From the NCBI GenBank assembly GCA_027946365.1, contig JAPEUQ010000001.1:1984001-2048000 (forward strand): DNA of 64,000 nucleotides. The letters run 5' to 3'. This stretch comes from Kalmusia sp. IMI 367209. Taxonomy: Eukaryota; Ascomycota; Dothideomycetes; Pleosporales; Didymosphaeriaceae. The first letter of the stretch is position 1; every line of letters starts with the position of its first letter. The notes below the pieces were generated by a model, which was not told the DNA's origin, searched no databases, and saw only the letters and a list, made by a program, of their open reading frames with translations. A program made the position numbers and the translations under genes. Shown piece after piece: positions 28,801 through 40,600 of the stretch.

Positions 28801-30068
28801 GAACGCTAGGGCATTGGCTGCATATGCCACGAAGTAAACACTGCCTAACATAGCAGCGCCAACGATGCTCTTCTTAACACCCGCCCGAAGCGCTTTGCGA
28901 AGGAAATTATTGTGGTCCGCTGCTAGTCGCTCAGTGACTCCAAAAGCTTGGACGATTTGAACGCCCCTGAAGGCGCTGTCGGCGACTGAAGTGGCTTTCT
29001 CGGTGAAAGCGCTCGCTTGTTTGGAGAATTTTGACACGAGCGTGGTCCCGCAAACAACGATAATAGTCATTGCTGGTATGACTGTGACGAACCTAAAAAG
29101 TGAGATGTTAGCTGGCAAAAGAGCTTAGGACCTGTACAAGACAGTAGTTGTGTGGAACTTCGAGGTCGATTTGTGCGCTGAGTCACCTTGGGATACATCA
29201 TACAAAAGAGGAAACGTCCTCGAACTCTTGATCTCTGACTGCAGCCCCCAGACAGTGGGATGTTGTTGGGAAATTTCGATTAGGCTCTGTATGCAGAGCG
29301 GTAGATGATTGAACGTAGCACTTACATTACAGCCGTGAGCCTTGCGTTCAAAGTGAATCCAACGGCAAAAGCGGCAACAAAATAGCTGATGGAAGCTATG
29401 AACACTCCAACCTTCTCGGATGTCCCAAGCTGAATTGCCTGCGTCTTTTCGGTGAGAATGTTGGTGATGTCAGGTGATACAGTATCGTAGTACGTGAGAT
29501 CCATGCCTAAGCTTCGTTCTACGAGTTGCTCTCGTGTTTTCCTAGAAACCCGCTCTCCAACCACGGCCCAGCAAACTGTCCATCCCCATGTAACTGCGAA
29601 ATATATCACAGCCATTCCCATGAGCTGGACCAGCCGCTCTTTTAGTTCGTCCTCGCGCGGAGGAAAGTTGTTGATTATCTTCCCTAAGATGACCCCAATG
29701 AGAGGTAGAGGGACCCCGGCTGCGACAGAGAGAAGGAAACCAGTAATTAGGATTGCTCTAGATTGGAAGTCCGTTAAAGGCCTGTAGAGGGAAAAGTAAG
29801 ATGTCCTGAACGGATTCAGGCCCAGAATTTGCCGGATAAACTTTTGACGAATAACACCTATGCCTCGAGGGACTTGATGTGCCTGTACTGTGTGGAGTGA
29901 TGCGATATCTACGTGTCCTTCCCATTGCGAGTGCTGCGATAACGAGCTGTTGTCGTCTTCTTCCGATCCAGTCAGTAATTGACTTTCTGATTCGGTATCG
30001 GCCAGGGTATCTCCAAGCAATGCTGTCGCATGGGGATTACCGCCGGGAAGCGCGTGGAGTGGCTCCAT
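25873..30068 (-). CDS. Full-length ABC-B (MDR-type) transporter of the siderophore locus
   Basis: Two exons, 29326-30068 and 25873-29092, joined over a 233-bp intron (phase 2; AT+G = Met), encode about 1320 aa in a TMD-NBD-TMD-NBD layout. NBD1: Walker A GPSGSGKST (about residue 463), signature LSGGQKQR, Walker B LLLLDEYTSAMD, H-loop IVIAHRL. NBD2: Walker A GRSGAGKSS (about 1112), signature LSGGQRQR, Walker B ILLLDEATSQLD, H-loop IMIAHRL. All ATPase motifs are intact. The N-terminal ~95 residues are hydrophilic and probably cytosolic. Its position between sidA and the NRPS, and a promoter region shared with the NRPS that carries SreA-type sites, suggest export or intracellular movement of the siderophore or its precursor; ABC-B transporters occur in other fungal siderophore clusters. 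Substrate is inference. Confidence 0.93.
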
Positions 30069-30544
30069 GACGTGTTATCAATAATGACAAAAAGAACGTA
30101 AGGACACAAAAGAACGCGTCGCTTGTAAGGTCAGCTTTGGGAATCCATTTCGAAGGGCCTTGTCGTGTTAAAGAAGGACTGTGAAAGCGCGAACCACACG
30201 CAAGCCAATGCTGACTCGACGGCAATAAAAAACGTGATGAGGTCGGCTTCAGAGATGCGAAGCTCTTTTCGCTTAAGCTTGGCAGAGGAGCGGAAAAAGC
30301 GGACAGCACTAGATCTTTTATAGCACCCCCGATGGCTTTGGCAAAGAAACGAACGACCTGAGGCAGGACGCCAAGTGAATCAAATATCGCCAGCGTTTTG
30401 GCCCGTTCGGCTGCTAGGCTGTCTGTTTATAGGTCAATGCCGCTCTCTACATTTGTTGACGGGTCGTGGTACCAACAGCCCGAAGCGGCCGAGCTGCACT
30501 ATGTAGGTGAATATGACGGTCGATGTCGATATGTGGAGCCTTGC

Positions 30545-30556
30545 CTTATCTGATCC
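30545..30556 (-). promoter_or_regulatory. SreA-type GATA element, copy 2 (reverse)
   Basis: Reads CTTATCTGATCC on plus, i.e. GGATCAGATAAG on minus, identical over 12 bp to copies 1 and 3. About 477 bp upstream of the ABC transporter start and 1.05 kb upstream of the NRPS start. Confidence 0.7.
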
Positions 30557-30605
30557 GTCACCCGCAGCGGTAGGATGAACTGTTGGCCGAACGTGATGAT
30601 GGACA

Positions 30606-30625
30606 GGGGTAAAATTTTATCAGAT
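30606..30625 (-). promoter_or_regulatory. Composite A4T4/GATA element
   Basis: GGGGTAAAATTTT runs directly into TTATCAGAT (30617-30625), the reverse of ATCTGATAA, a second allowed form of the SreA consensus. The same A4T4 core next to a GATA-like site is found twice upstream of sidA. Confidence 0.55.
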
Positions 30626-31018
30626 GATCTCATCTCTTGGCGCGCATTTTCGGAGTTTTCACGGTGACGTTCCGCGTGGACGAGTCACGACGACAGCCAG
30701 CAGAATGTGCCCGAAGTCGGCAAGGTCGGACTTCTGCTGCGCTGGTTGAACAGGCGGCGGAGCTGCTAGCCCTAACCGACTGCAACGAGGTGAGCTTTGA
30801 CAAAGAGCAGTTGTTGGCGTGGGATCGCGCAGTGAGAGACGGCCCGCTCAGGACCCTCCAACGGAGGGGCGCGTGGCCAGGATCGAAAGCATAGGGCTAT
30901 AGGCAGGTAGCCACTCCACTATGGTGCCCCCTACACCGGATCGCAGGTAGAGACATATCTTTGTACACTGTTCGTTTGTTTTCCATTCAACTGTCATTCC
31001 GTTAACGATTTCTGCGAT

Positions 31019-31030
31019 GGATCAGATAAG
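31019..31030 (+). promoter_or_regulatory. SreA-type GATA element GGATCAGATAAG, copy 3
   Basis: Identical over 12 bp to copies 1 and 2; about 580 bp upstream of the NRPS ATG. Confidence 0.7.
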
Positions 31031-31609
31031 ATGGTGGCGCGTCTGAACCTTGTCGTGTCAATTACGTCTTGACTTTGGGCATTCCAGGCAACTCTGAAGA
31101 AGGTTGCTGCGACGCTCGGCTTTGCTGGACCCACTCCGCCATCACCAGGCTCGCTTCACTTGTTGTTTCTCGAAATACAGATACTCGCGCGCACTGATGC
31201 CTTCGTCTTCACAGTCGTGCTTGACTCGCTCCGCGCTCCTGCACTCGGTTCGCTGGCGCCTTGTGCACGACCTTAGGCGGATCGTAGGCGCTTTGGACGG
31301 ATCACAACGCGACGCCCATCACTTGAGGTGATTGTTACGTGTGTAGTGTCGGTAAGTGGATTGTATCTGCCATCCACCCTTATGCTGGCCCACCAATCAG
31401 TGATGCGCAGTTGTCAGCGGACACCCATTCACTCACTCCAGCGTCACCGACGAGGTAAGCCCTCAAAAGCCCCCAGTAATTGTCTAAATCTTCTTAATCT
31501 CTCGAGGACCCTCTTCTCATACTAACTCTACATACAAGCTCCTAAGAGAGCACAGGTGTTATTCAAATAGAGCATTCAAGGCAGCTTACCCCATTGGGAA
31601 CGCGCGAAA

Positions 31610-34600
31610 ATGCTCCAAGAACCTGGACCCCTGCCCAAGTTGTCTGTACTGAACAGATACCCCAAATCCCTCCAAGGCCCGAAGTACTTGCACCATCTGG
31701 TACGACAATCGCCAGCGAGAGACGGACTGGCTATCGACTTCCTGGAAGACGGATTGAAGAGGCGAAAGCTTACATACCAGGCATTGCACATCGCAAGTGA
31801 TGCTCTTGCTGGAGAAATTAGGGCACACCTGGCGAGGCTGGAAAACGCCTCGGCTGTCATCCCGATTTTTTTGCCTCAGTCGCCAGAATTATACGTTGCT
31901 TTGCTGGCCACACTAAAAGCTGGAAGAGCGTTTTGTCCAATAGGTCTGGACTTGCCGCCACAGAGAATCGAGTTCATTCTCGGAGACATTTCAGCTGACC
32001 TTATCATCACCAATACGACACTCAAGGACAAACTTCCCGCATCTTCCAACTTGCAAACGCTGCTCGTGAATTGCAATGAATCTCCAAAACCCCATGTCTC
32101 GGAGCTGGAGATAGGTCATCTGCAGCAAACACGATTAGCATACGTTCTGTATACATCAGGATCAACAGGGCTACCGAAAGCTGTCAGTGTGTCGCATCGC
32201 GCTGTTATCCAGAGCCTATTAGCCCATGACCAACACATACCGCCGTTCACCCGCTTTCTGCAATTCGCAGCACCAACGTTTGATGTCTCGATATTCGAGA
32301 TATTCTTCCCTCTTTACCGAGGCTGTACGTTGGTAGGATGTACACGCACGAACATGCTCAACGATTTACCTGCTACTATCTCCTCGCTAGGGGTAGATGC
32401 CGCCGAGCTTACACCCACAGCGGTCAGCAACTTACTCCGGGGTCGAAAGAGTGTCCCAGGACTCAGACTCCTGCTCACGATCGGCGAGATGCTTACAAGA
32501 GATGTTGTTGATGAGTTCGGTGGAAATGATCATCGGCCAAGTCTTCTCTGGGGCATGTATGGGCCTACTGAAGCAGCCATTCACTGCACTGTGCAACCCA
32601 ATTTCCCCTCTAGTTCCCCGCTAGGAAATATTGGATATCCGTTAGAGACTGTTACGGCTCTGATCGCAGCTCCTGTCCCAAAGAGTAATCCTACTCATGG
32701 TGTCAAAATCCTACCAGTCGGCGAGGTAGGGGAAATGATCATTGGAGGACCTCAAGTTGCCGATGAGTACCTTAATAGACCGGAGTTGACGTCAGCGTCA
32801 TTCATACACGATCAGGAGTTTGGCTATCTATATCGTACAGGAGACAAGGCACGAATGCGCACTGACGGCACTCTCGAATGCTTGGGTCGCATCGTTTCCG
32901 GTCAGGTCAAATTGAGAGGCCAAAGAGTAGAGCTCGGAGAGATTGAACAAACGATCATGAAAATCGACGACTGCTTTAGTGCGGTTGCGATGGTGATCCA
33001 AGAAACCCTAGTGGCATTTTGCGCTACGGATACGTCAGTATCAAGCACAGCTGTGCAAGAAATCTGCAGGCACTGGCTGCCAGGGTATATGGTGCCTGCG
33101 GATGTCATATTGCTCAGCCGTATGCCTCAACTTTCATCAGGGAAAGTTGACAAGAGAATGTTAGAGATGCAATACTTGGATCAACAGCGGCAACCTGGCT
33201 ACTCCGAGTCTTTGTCCGATATCGACTCGGGTGATCCTTTTAGCTCTATCTTTCGAATAAGCCTCGGACGACACGTCACAGATGATGAGGGTTTTGCACA
33301 CATAGGACTTGATTCTTTACGATCCATCCAAATCGCGTCTTCATTACGCAAGCAAGGCTTCGAAGTCGGGCCTATCGACATACTTGCGATGCCTAATCTT
33401 GGAGAGCTCAAGAAAATCTGCAACGAAAGGAAGGAACGAAATCGCAATCCCAAAATGCATATTAGCATCGACCTAAGTCTCGCTGCAAACATCGCTGTGT
33501 TACAGGGTCGTCATAATGACATTGCCGACATATTACCATGCACGCCTTTACAAGAAGCGATGCTCACAGAGACAGTTGTCAAACCTAGCGCGTATTGCAA
33601 TTGGATCGAAGTCGAACTATTTAAGAGACTCGATTTTCGACAGATACATGAGCTGCTTAACGTTCTCATCCATCAAAATGAGATTCTGCGTACCGGGTTC
33701 TGTATGGCAGATATAACATCAGGAACATTTATACAGGTTATCTGGAAACACATGCAGCCTGTAACGGTGACCGAGGTCGCTACCTTTTCAAGAGCATATT
33801 CTATAGGGTCTGCGCAATCTCTCTTACAGCCATTCACTGTGCAAGTCATCACAACAACCCAGGAACCACGTCTTCTATTCCAGATTCACCATGCTTTATA
33901 TGATGGCTGGTCTTTCGATCTTCTCATGCACGACTTGAATAAATTGATCGACGGTCATTCGGTTACTCCTCGGCCACAGTTTCGTGAGGTTACTGCATAC
34001 TATCTCCAAGTTATGGACTCCGATCTCGTAGAGAAGAGCAGAAACTATTGGCGGAAAGTGCTCCACAACTACTGTCCAGTCACACTACCAAACTTCAACG
34101 GCAAAACAATTCCCTATCATGGGTTACACTCTTTTCGTGGAGAGTCGGCTGTTGACTTGCGAGTTCTTTCCGCTAGCGCAAAAGAGCACGCAATTCATCC
34201 TCAGGTGTTCTATCAAGCCTCCCTTCTCTATGTTCTTAGCCAGTACCTAGGAGTTTCTGACACCGCTATCGGAACCGTTACCTCTGGAAGAACCATTCCT
34301 GTAACACATATCGAGGAGATAATGGGCCCTTGTATTGTGTCTCTTCCTTTCCGCATGAATCTATCAGATTGCGACACTATCGTGGATTTGTTACAGAAGA
34401 CGCAACTAGCAAACCGAGACATGCTGGAACACTGTAACTTGCCTTTGCGCAACATTGCAAAGATGTGCCAGCTTCATCCTGGAGAGCATTTATTCGATGT
34501 TCTATTTGTGTGGCAAGAATCACTTGTGTCAGCTGAAAATCGGAAGCTTTCTGTCAGGATGGTGGATAGTGTAGACGACTTGGAGTTCAAACTTACATTC

Positions 34601-37600
34601 GAAGTCGAACCTCGTGACGATAGCATTGCTTATCGATTAACATACGATCCTTCGATAATCCCAGAAAAGCAGATCAAGCAATTGGTACAGCAGGTCGACC
34701 ACACTGTCCAGTTCTTCGTCTTGAAATTCGACGAGGCGTTAGCTGGAGCACGGATACACTTCGATCCAGAGTTGCTCTCAATAGCAAATCCTCACCCTCA
34801 ACAAAACTCTTTCCATCGCGGTCCTGCCAGTTCTGTGGAAAAATGGGCCGTCAAGTCTCCGGACAAGAATGCTATCGTGATTGGATCGAGCATCGGTGGA
34901 GAAATGAGAATCAAAGAGAGTCTGACTTACGCCTCGCTAAATACACGCGCAAACCAGCTTGCTCACGCTTTAGTGACACTTGGTATCAGAAAGGATGAGC
35001 TCGTCTGTGTTCTGTTAGAAAAGTCAATTGGCCTCTATGTCTCAATCTTGGCCATCCTCAAAACTGGTTCTGGTTACCTACCAATTGTCCCAGGCACCCC
35101 TACTGAACGAGTCGCTCGTATATTAGCGGATGCTGATATCAAACTATGTATAAGCGACTTTGAGTCTTCGAAAAATATTCGATGCGATGGACTCAACATC
35201 TTGGATCTCGACAAGTTGTGCCTTTCGAATTACTCAAGTGACGATATCAGCATTCCATACAGTGGCGATCACTTGGCATATGCAGTCTTTACTTCTGGAA
35301 GTACCGGCAAGCCTAAGGGCGTTCTTGTCACGCAAGACAATCTGATGAGCAACCTCGAGCATCTCTCCTCCATCTACCCATATACAGATGATTCGAAACT
35401 GCTCCAATCATGTTCACAGGCGTTTGATGTCTCCGTTTTCGAGATCTTCTTCTCCTGGTATGTAGGGATATGCTTGTGTACAGCGGATAAAGACGACCTA
35501 TTCTACGACTTCGAGGCTGCTATCGACAACTTGGACATTACTCATCTGAGCCTGACTCCAACAGTGGCTGGCTTGGTCGATCCCGCTCGTGTCCCCAAAG
35601 TGAAATTCCTGGTAACAGCTGGAGAGGCGCTCACAGAGAGTGTCAGACGTAAATGGACTGGGAAGGGACTATATCAAGGTATGGTCGAAATTGCACCGTT
35701 TAGCACGCCTTCTAATCGAGACGTAGGGTATGGGCCTTCGGAAACTACTAATATATGTACTGTGAATCCGTGTGTAGCAGAAAACCATCTGATCAACAAC
35801 ATCGGTCCTGTGTTTCCAAATACGTCGCTTCTAATATTGGAGCCGGGCAACAACAATCCTGTCCCTCGAGGCGCTATAGGCGAGCTCTGCTTCGGAGGGA
35901 CACAAGTCTTCCGTGGTTACCAGAACAGACCGGATTTAAATGCCCAGAAGATTCTCGAACATCCGACTTATGGACGTATTTATCGGTCTGGAGACATGGG
36001 CAGGCTACTGCCGGATGATTCAATCCTCTTTACTGGGCGCCTAGACGATCAGGTGAAGATACGTGGACAGCGAGTCGAACTTGGCGAAATTACATCCATT
36101 GTGCTCGATCATACATTTGTTTATGACTGCACTACTGTGCTCATTGACAACGATCATGCACGCCAACAGTTGGTTGTGTTCTGGGTTCCTAAAGTCAGGA
36201 CTTTTGCGACATTCCGTTCCCTCCCCTTGGAGAGTTACCGGCCGCACGCTCTTGAGATATTTGAGTCTCTATCATTACAATTACCAGCATACATGATCCC
36301 AACGCATGTCGTACCTATCAGTAGCATTCCAATGACACCCCAGGCAAAGGTAGACAAAAGACTTTTGCATAGTACTTTCGATAGCTTGACACATGATAGT
36401 CTGGAGCTCGCATCATTAGGCTCCGTGGAAGAGCGAGACGATAATGACTTGTCTGAATCCGAGCAGAAGATAGCAGAAGGGCTTTCACGGACGCTGGACT
36501 TGCCACTGGTCGAAATTAAGCGGAACTCGTCCTTCTTTAACCTCGGGCTAGATTCTGTTTCTGCAATCCGTTTCGCCAGGGATCTCCGAGATGTTGGTTT
36601 TGGTCATATCCCTGTGTCGTCCATTCTCAAAAACCCCACATTAGAGCGATTGCGTTCGGTTCTCGAGGAGGCACCCTCTTCAAAATCGGCAGTCTCGGAT
36701 AATCCTACAGTAACCAACATCTTCAGTTCGCCACAGATCTCACGGATATTTTCCGATTTTTGTAACAAGGCTGAATGCATAGAAAAGGTGCTGCCTTGTA
36801 CGCCACTACAAGAGGCTATGCTATCAAGTGGGTCATCTGAGGAGACTTCTTACTACAACGTGATGGCTTTCAATGTAAATGGCCACCTGGACCACTTGAA
36901 AACGTGTTGGGAACGCAGTATCAGCAGGCACGACATCCTTCGAACCACATTTGTGTCGACCGACAATCCGCAGTATGCGTTTGCGCAAGTGGTCTTGAAG
37001 CATGAATCTGTTATTTGGGATGAGATAGACCCAAGCTTAGACCTCACAGAGTATGCCAAGAGGTTGCTTCCACGCCTGCTGCAATCACACAAGCCTCCTA
37101 TTCGATTTGCCATTCAAGGCAATGGTACTTCGACAAGACTGATCTTCTGCTGTCACCACGCGCTCTACGATGGAGTTGCTATTGCGAACTTATTAGATGA
37201 GATACAAGACCTATATCTGGAAAAGGACCTACCGGCTCCTGTCCCCTATGAAGTCTACTTGCGACATATTGTCTCCCAGGACCTTAAGGCTGCCCACCGA
37301 TTCTGGTCAGCAAGTTTGGCGAATTTCGAGCCAACGTACTTCCCAGACCTTTCTAGTAGGACATCACGTTTGTCAACACGGGGACACACGATTCAAAGGC
37401 CCATCCAAATCCCACTCAGCGAAGCATTAAGTCACTGTCGAGAGAGTTCTGCTTCACTTCTGTCGCTAGTGCATGCGGCTTGGGTAAAGCTATTACACTT
37501 CGTTCTGGGAGAGATGGATGTATGCTTCGGAAACGTGATTAGTGGACGTACATTGCCTGAAGCTGGTCTTGACCGCTTGGTTGCACCTTGCTTTAACACT

Positions 37601-40600
37601 CTTCCGGTACGCTTGGCCTTCGACTTCCGGAAGCCGAATGCGGAGCTTAGTAAGAAGCTCCATTCATTCAATGTGGATGCGCTGTCTTTCCAGTTAACAC
37701 CGCTGCGATGGATCCAGTCTAAGATCCGACAAGAACAGGGTCGTCTTTTTGACACGCTCGTCATTCTCCAGCAACCGAGTACCCCACTAAATGATTCAAT
37801 CTGGAGTCTTGAAATAGATGATGGGGAGATGGACTTACCAATTGTGTGCGAAGTGGTTCAGGATAAGAATAAAGACGCATTGACACTCAACCTACACTAC
37901 CAGGACAATCTATGTGAGGAGGATGATGCGGAAGCACTTGCAGAGATTTTCGACACTGCACTTCAGTCACTTGTCCGCTTCCCAAATTCGGCAGCGAATG
38001 ATACGATCGGATTCCCGAACCATTTGTTGGCTCATTCAAATATGAGCTTTCGATCCTTCGATCCTCCACATGGGAAGCTCCTCCATTCAGCATTCGAACA
38101 GAACGCAACAGACAAACCCAACGCAATTGCTCTAGAATTCCGTCATTCGCAAGAGGCGGGAACTAGTCTGACTTTCCTCGCTTTGAACGAAAAAGCTAAT
38201 CAGGTAGCCCATGCTTTAATCCAGCTTGGCATAAAACCTGAGGATGTTGTCCCAGTATATATGCCTAAGAGTCCTGAATTCTATGTCAGCATACTCGGGA
38301 TATTGAAAGCTGGCGGAGCATTCTCACCCATCCATCCGGATCTACCAGAAGCGAGGAAGCGATTCATGATTTCTGAACTGCGACCAAAAGTCATCCTCTC
38401 ACGTGAAACTGTCATTGACTGGCTTGACGAGCATGTGGTGCTCAATGTTAACGAGACCGGAGATCAGCCCATCGACAATCCTTCCGTGAAAGCCCTTCGC
38501 CCTACAAATCTGGCTTACTGTTTGTATACCTCCGGCTCTACAGGAGTACCTAAGGCCGTCAGTATGGAGCATCGCTCGCCTATTCAAACTATTGAGAGTT
38601 CTCGATCTTTGATACCCTGGAACCTAAGCTCGAGGCTCCTACAGTATGCAGCTATCACATTCGATATGTGTTATTACGATTGCTTCCTAGCATGGAGTTT
38701 AGGATTCACACTATGCGCTGCCGAGCAAGAAGCAATGCTGAACAATCTATCAGATTCGATAAACGCCCTCAATGTGGATCTACTCGATCTTACTCCTTCT
38801 GTGGCAATATCGCTCCGAAGGGCGGAAGTACCAAATGTCAAATGGCTCTACTGTATCGGCGAAGCCATGACATCAGAAGTAGTGACTGAATGGGCTGGGT
38901 CTTGTGTGAATTCTTATGGGCCCACAGAAGCTGCATTCTGCACAACAATATCTCCTGCAACACCAAAAGCTAAGACATCTGTCATTGGAAAGCCGTTCCC
39001 GACCACATCTTTTGCGGTCTTTCCGCCTGAAGGAGAGCGACTAGTGCCTGTATTTGGTGCTGGTGAGTTATATATCGGCGGTGCTCAACTCGCTCGGGGT
39101 TACTTTGGTAAGCCAGAGCTTAGCGAACAGAGGTTCCTGCATAAATGTGGCCAGAGGTTCTACAGGAGTGGCGACATGGTTCGAATGCTGAGTGACGGCA
39201 ACTTTGAGTTCCTTGGGCGCACAGATGACCAGGTCAAGATCAGAGGTTTGCGAGTCGAGTTGGGCGAGATCAACAGTATACTCCAGGGTTGTGACGATAA
39301 AATAACCGCGGTGACAACGCAGATACTCAAGAAAGAATCTACATCAAAGGAGCAACTCGTCGCCTTCTTAGTGCTTCAATGCTCGATCAGCGAGAGCGAA
39401 CAGACAACCTTGAAACTTAAAGTAGGAGAGAAAGCTGCAGAGAATCTGCCGTCTTACATGGTGCCGCAATTCTTCCTCTTCATCGAGAAGATACCGAAAT
39501 CTATTGCAGGAAAAACCGACAAGAATGCCCTGAAAACCATCTTTCAAGAATCGAGAGAACTCAACGTAGGGCTGGGCGATATCGAAGACGATCCTTCGAA
39601 CTATTCCTGGTCTGAGCGCGAGGACTTCGTCCGTGACATCTTCGCGAAATTGTCCGATACGCCACGCGAAGACATCAAACCGTGGACCTCTATCTATCAA
39701 CTTGGTCTTGACAGTATCAGCGCCGTCCAAATAGCAGCTTCGCTCCGCAAGCATGATCTACAAGTGAATGCGGCAGATGTGATGCGGTACATGAGCTGCA
39801 AAGATCTCGTGGCTTTTCTTGAGCGCCATCTGGAGTCACAATTTCCAAAGATCGAGCGTTTCGATTTTGATGCGTTTGAGAGGAAGCATAGAACAGACAT
39901 CATAAAGTCATGTGGTATTCGCGATGAACAAATCGAGACCATATGGCCGTGTACTCCACTACAGAATGGTATGCTATCACAGTTTATCGCGAGAGAAGGC
40001 GCAATATACTTCAATTACCTACGTTTACGCCTGAAAAACAACACCGATTTGCGCCGACTGCACGATGCATGGTTGGCGACAATTCAGAAACATCGTATGC
40101 TTCGCACCGGCTTTTCCCATGTCAAGGATAGTAACACTTCATTCGCTATGGTCCATTACAAACCTGATGCTCAGAGTCTGCCATGGAAACGATCTGATAC
40201 CCATCTTGGCTCGATCGAAGCGTGGCTACAAAATGCCGAACATGAAGTGGTCAAGAATCTACATCAGCCACCATGGCGCGTACGAGTTCACGATAAGGAC
40301 GATGCTGCTTATCTCGATATAGCAATCTTGCACGCCATATTTGATGCTCAGAGCTTGCGTCTTATCTTTGACGACTTAGCAGTTATATACAATGGCGGGA
40401 CCCTTGCCATGACCGCTCCCTTGGAGCCCGTTATTGAAAATGCCCTCCACTTGAGCAACAATGAGAACTCCCCTTCGATCACGTTCTGGAAGCAACTTGG
40501 GAAAGGGGCTGCCCCAACGCGCTTTCCCAATTTGGCCCCGCTGCGCTACGACACAGCAGAGCCGGTCGTAATTGTCAAGCCATCTTCGCGAACTATTAAT

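Larger units (their letters stand above)
30069..31609. promoter_or_regulatory. Bidirectional promoter region of the ABC transporter and NRPS
   Basis: About 1.5 kb between divergent start codons. It contains two perfect copies of the 12-bp GATA element (30545-30556 on minus, 31019-31030 on plus), a third ATCWGATAA match within 30606-30625, and a CCAAT box at 31393-31397. A plus-strand open frame at 30637-30894 has no recognisable domain and overlaps the regulatory cluster, so I do not call it a gene. Confidence 0.65.

Noticed and set aside
29093..29325. An extra exon inside the 233-bp ABC transporter intron
   Set aside because: Direct joining of the flanking exons gives continuous transmembrane-domain sequence in phase, so no exon is missing.
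30637..30894. 85-codon plus-strand open frame in the ABC/NRPS promoter
   Set aside because: No recognisable domain, lies among regulatory sites, and no splice partner; most likely chance.
25444..31397. HapX/CCAAT composite sites at 25444 and 31393
   Set aside because: CCAAT boxes are present, but I could not match a HapX half-site at a convincing spacing, so only the CCAAT boxes are mentioned.
40300..40400. C3 domain of the NRPS as inactive
   Set aside because: The catalytic His and the Asp of the motif are kept; only the flanking His and Gly differ, so inactivity cannot be claimed.
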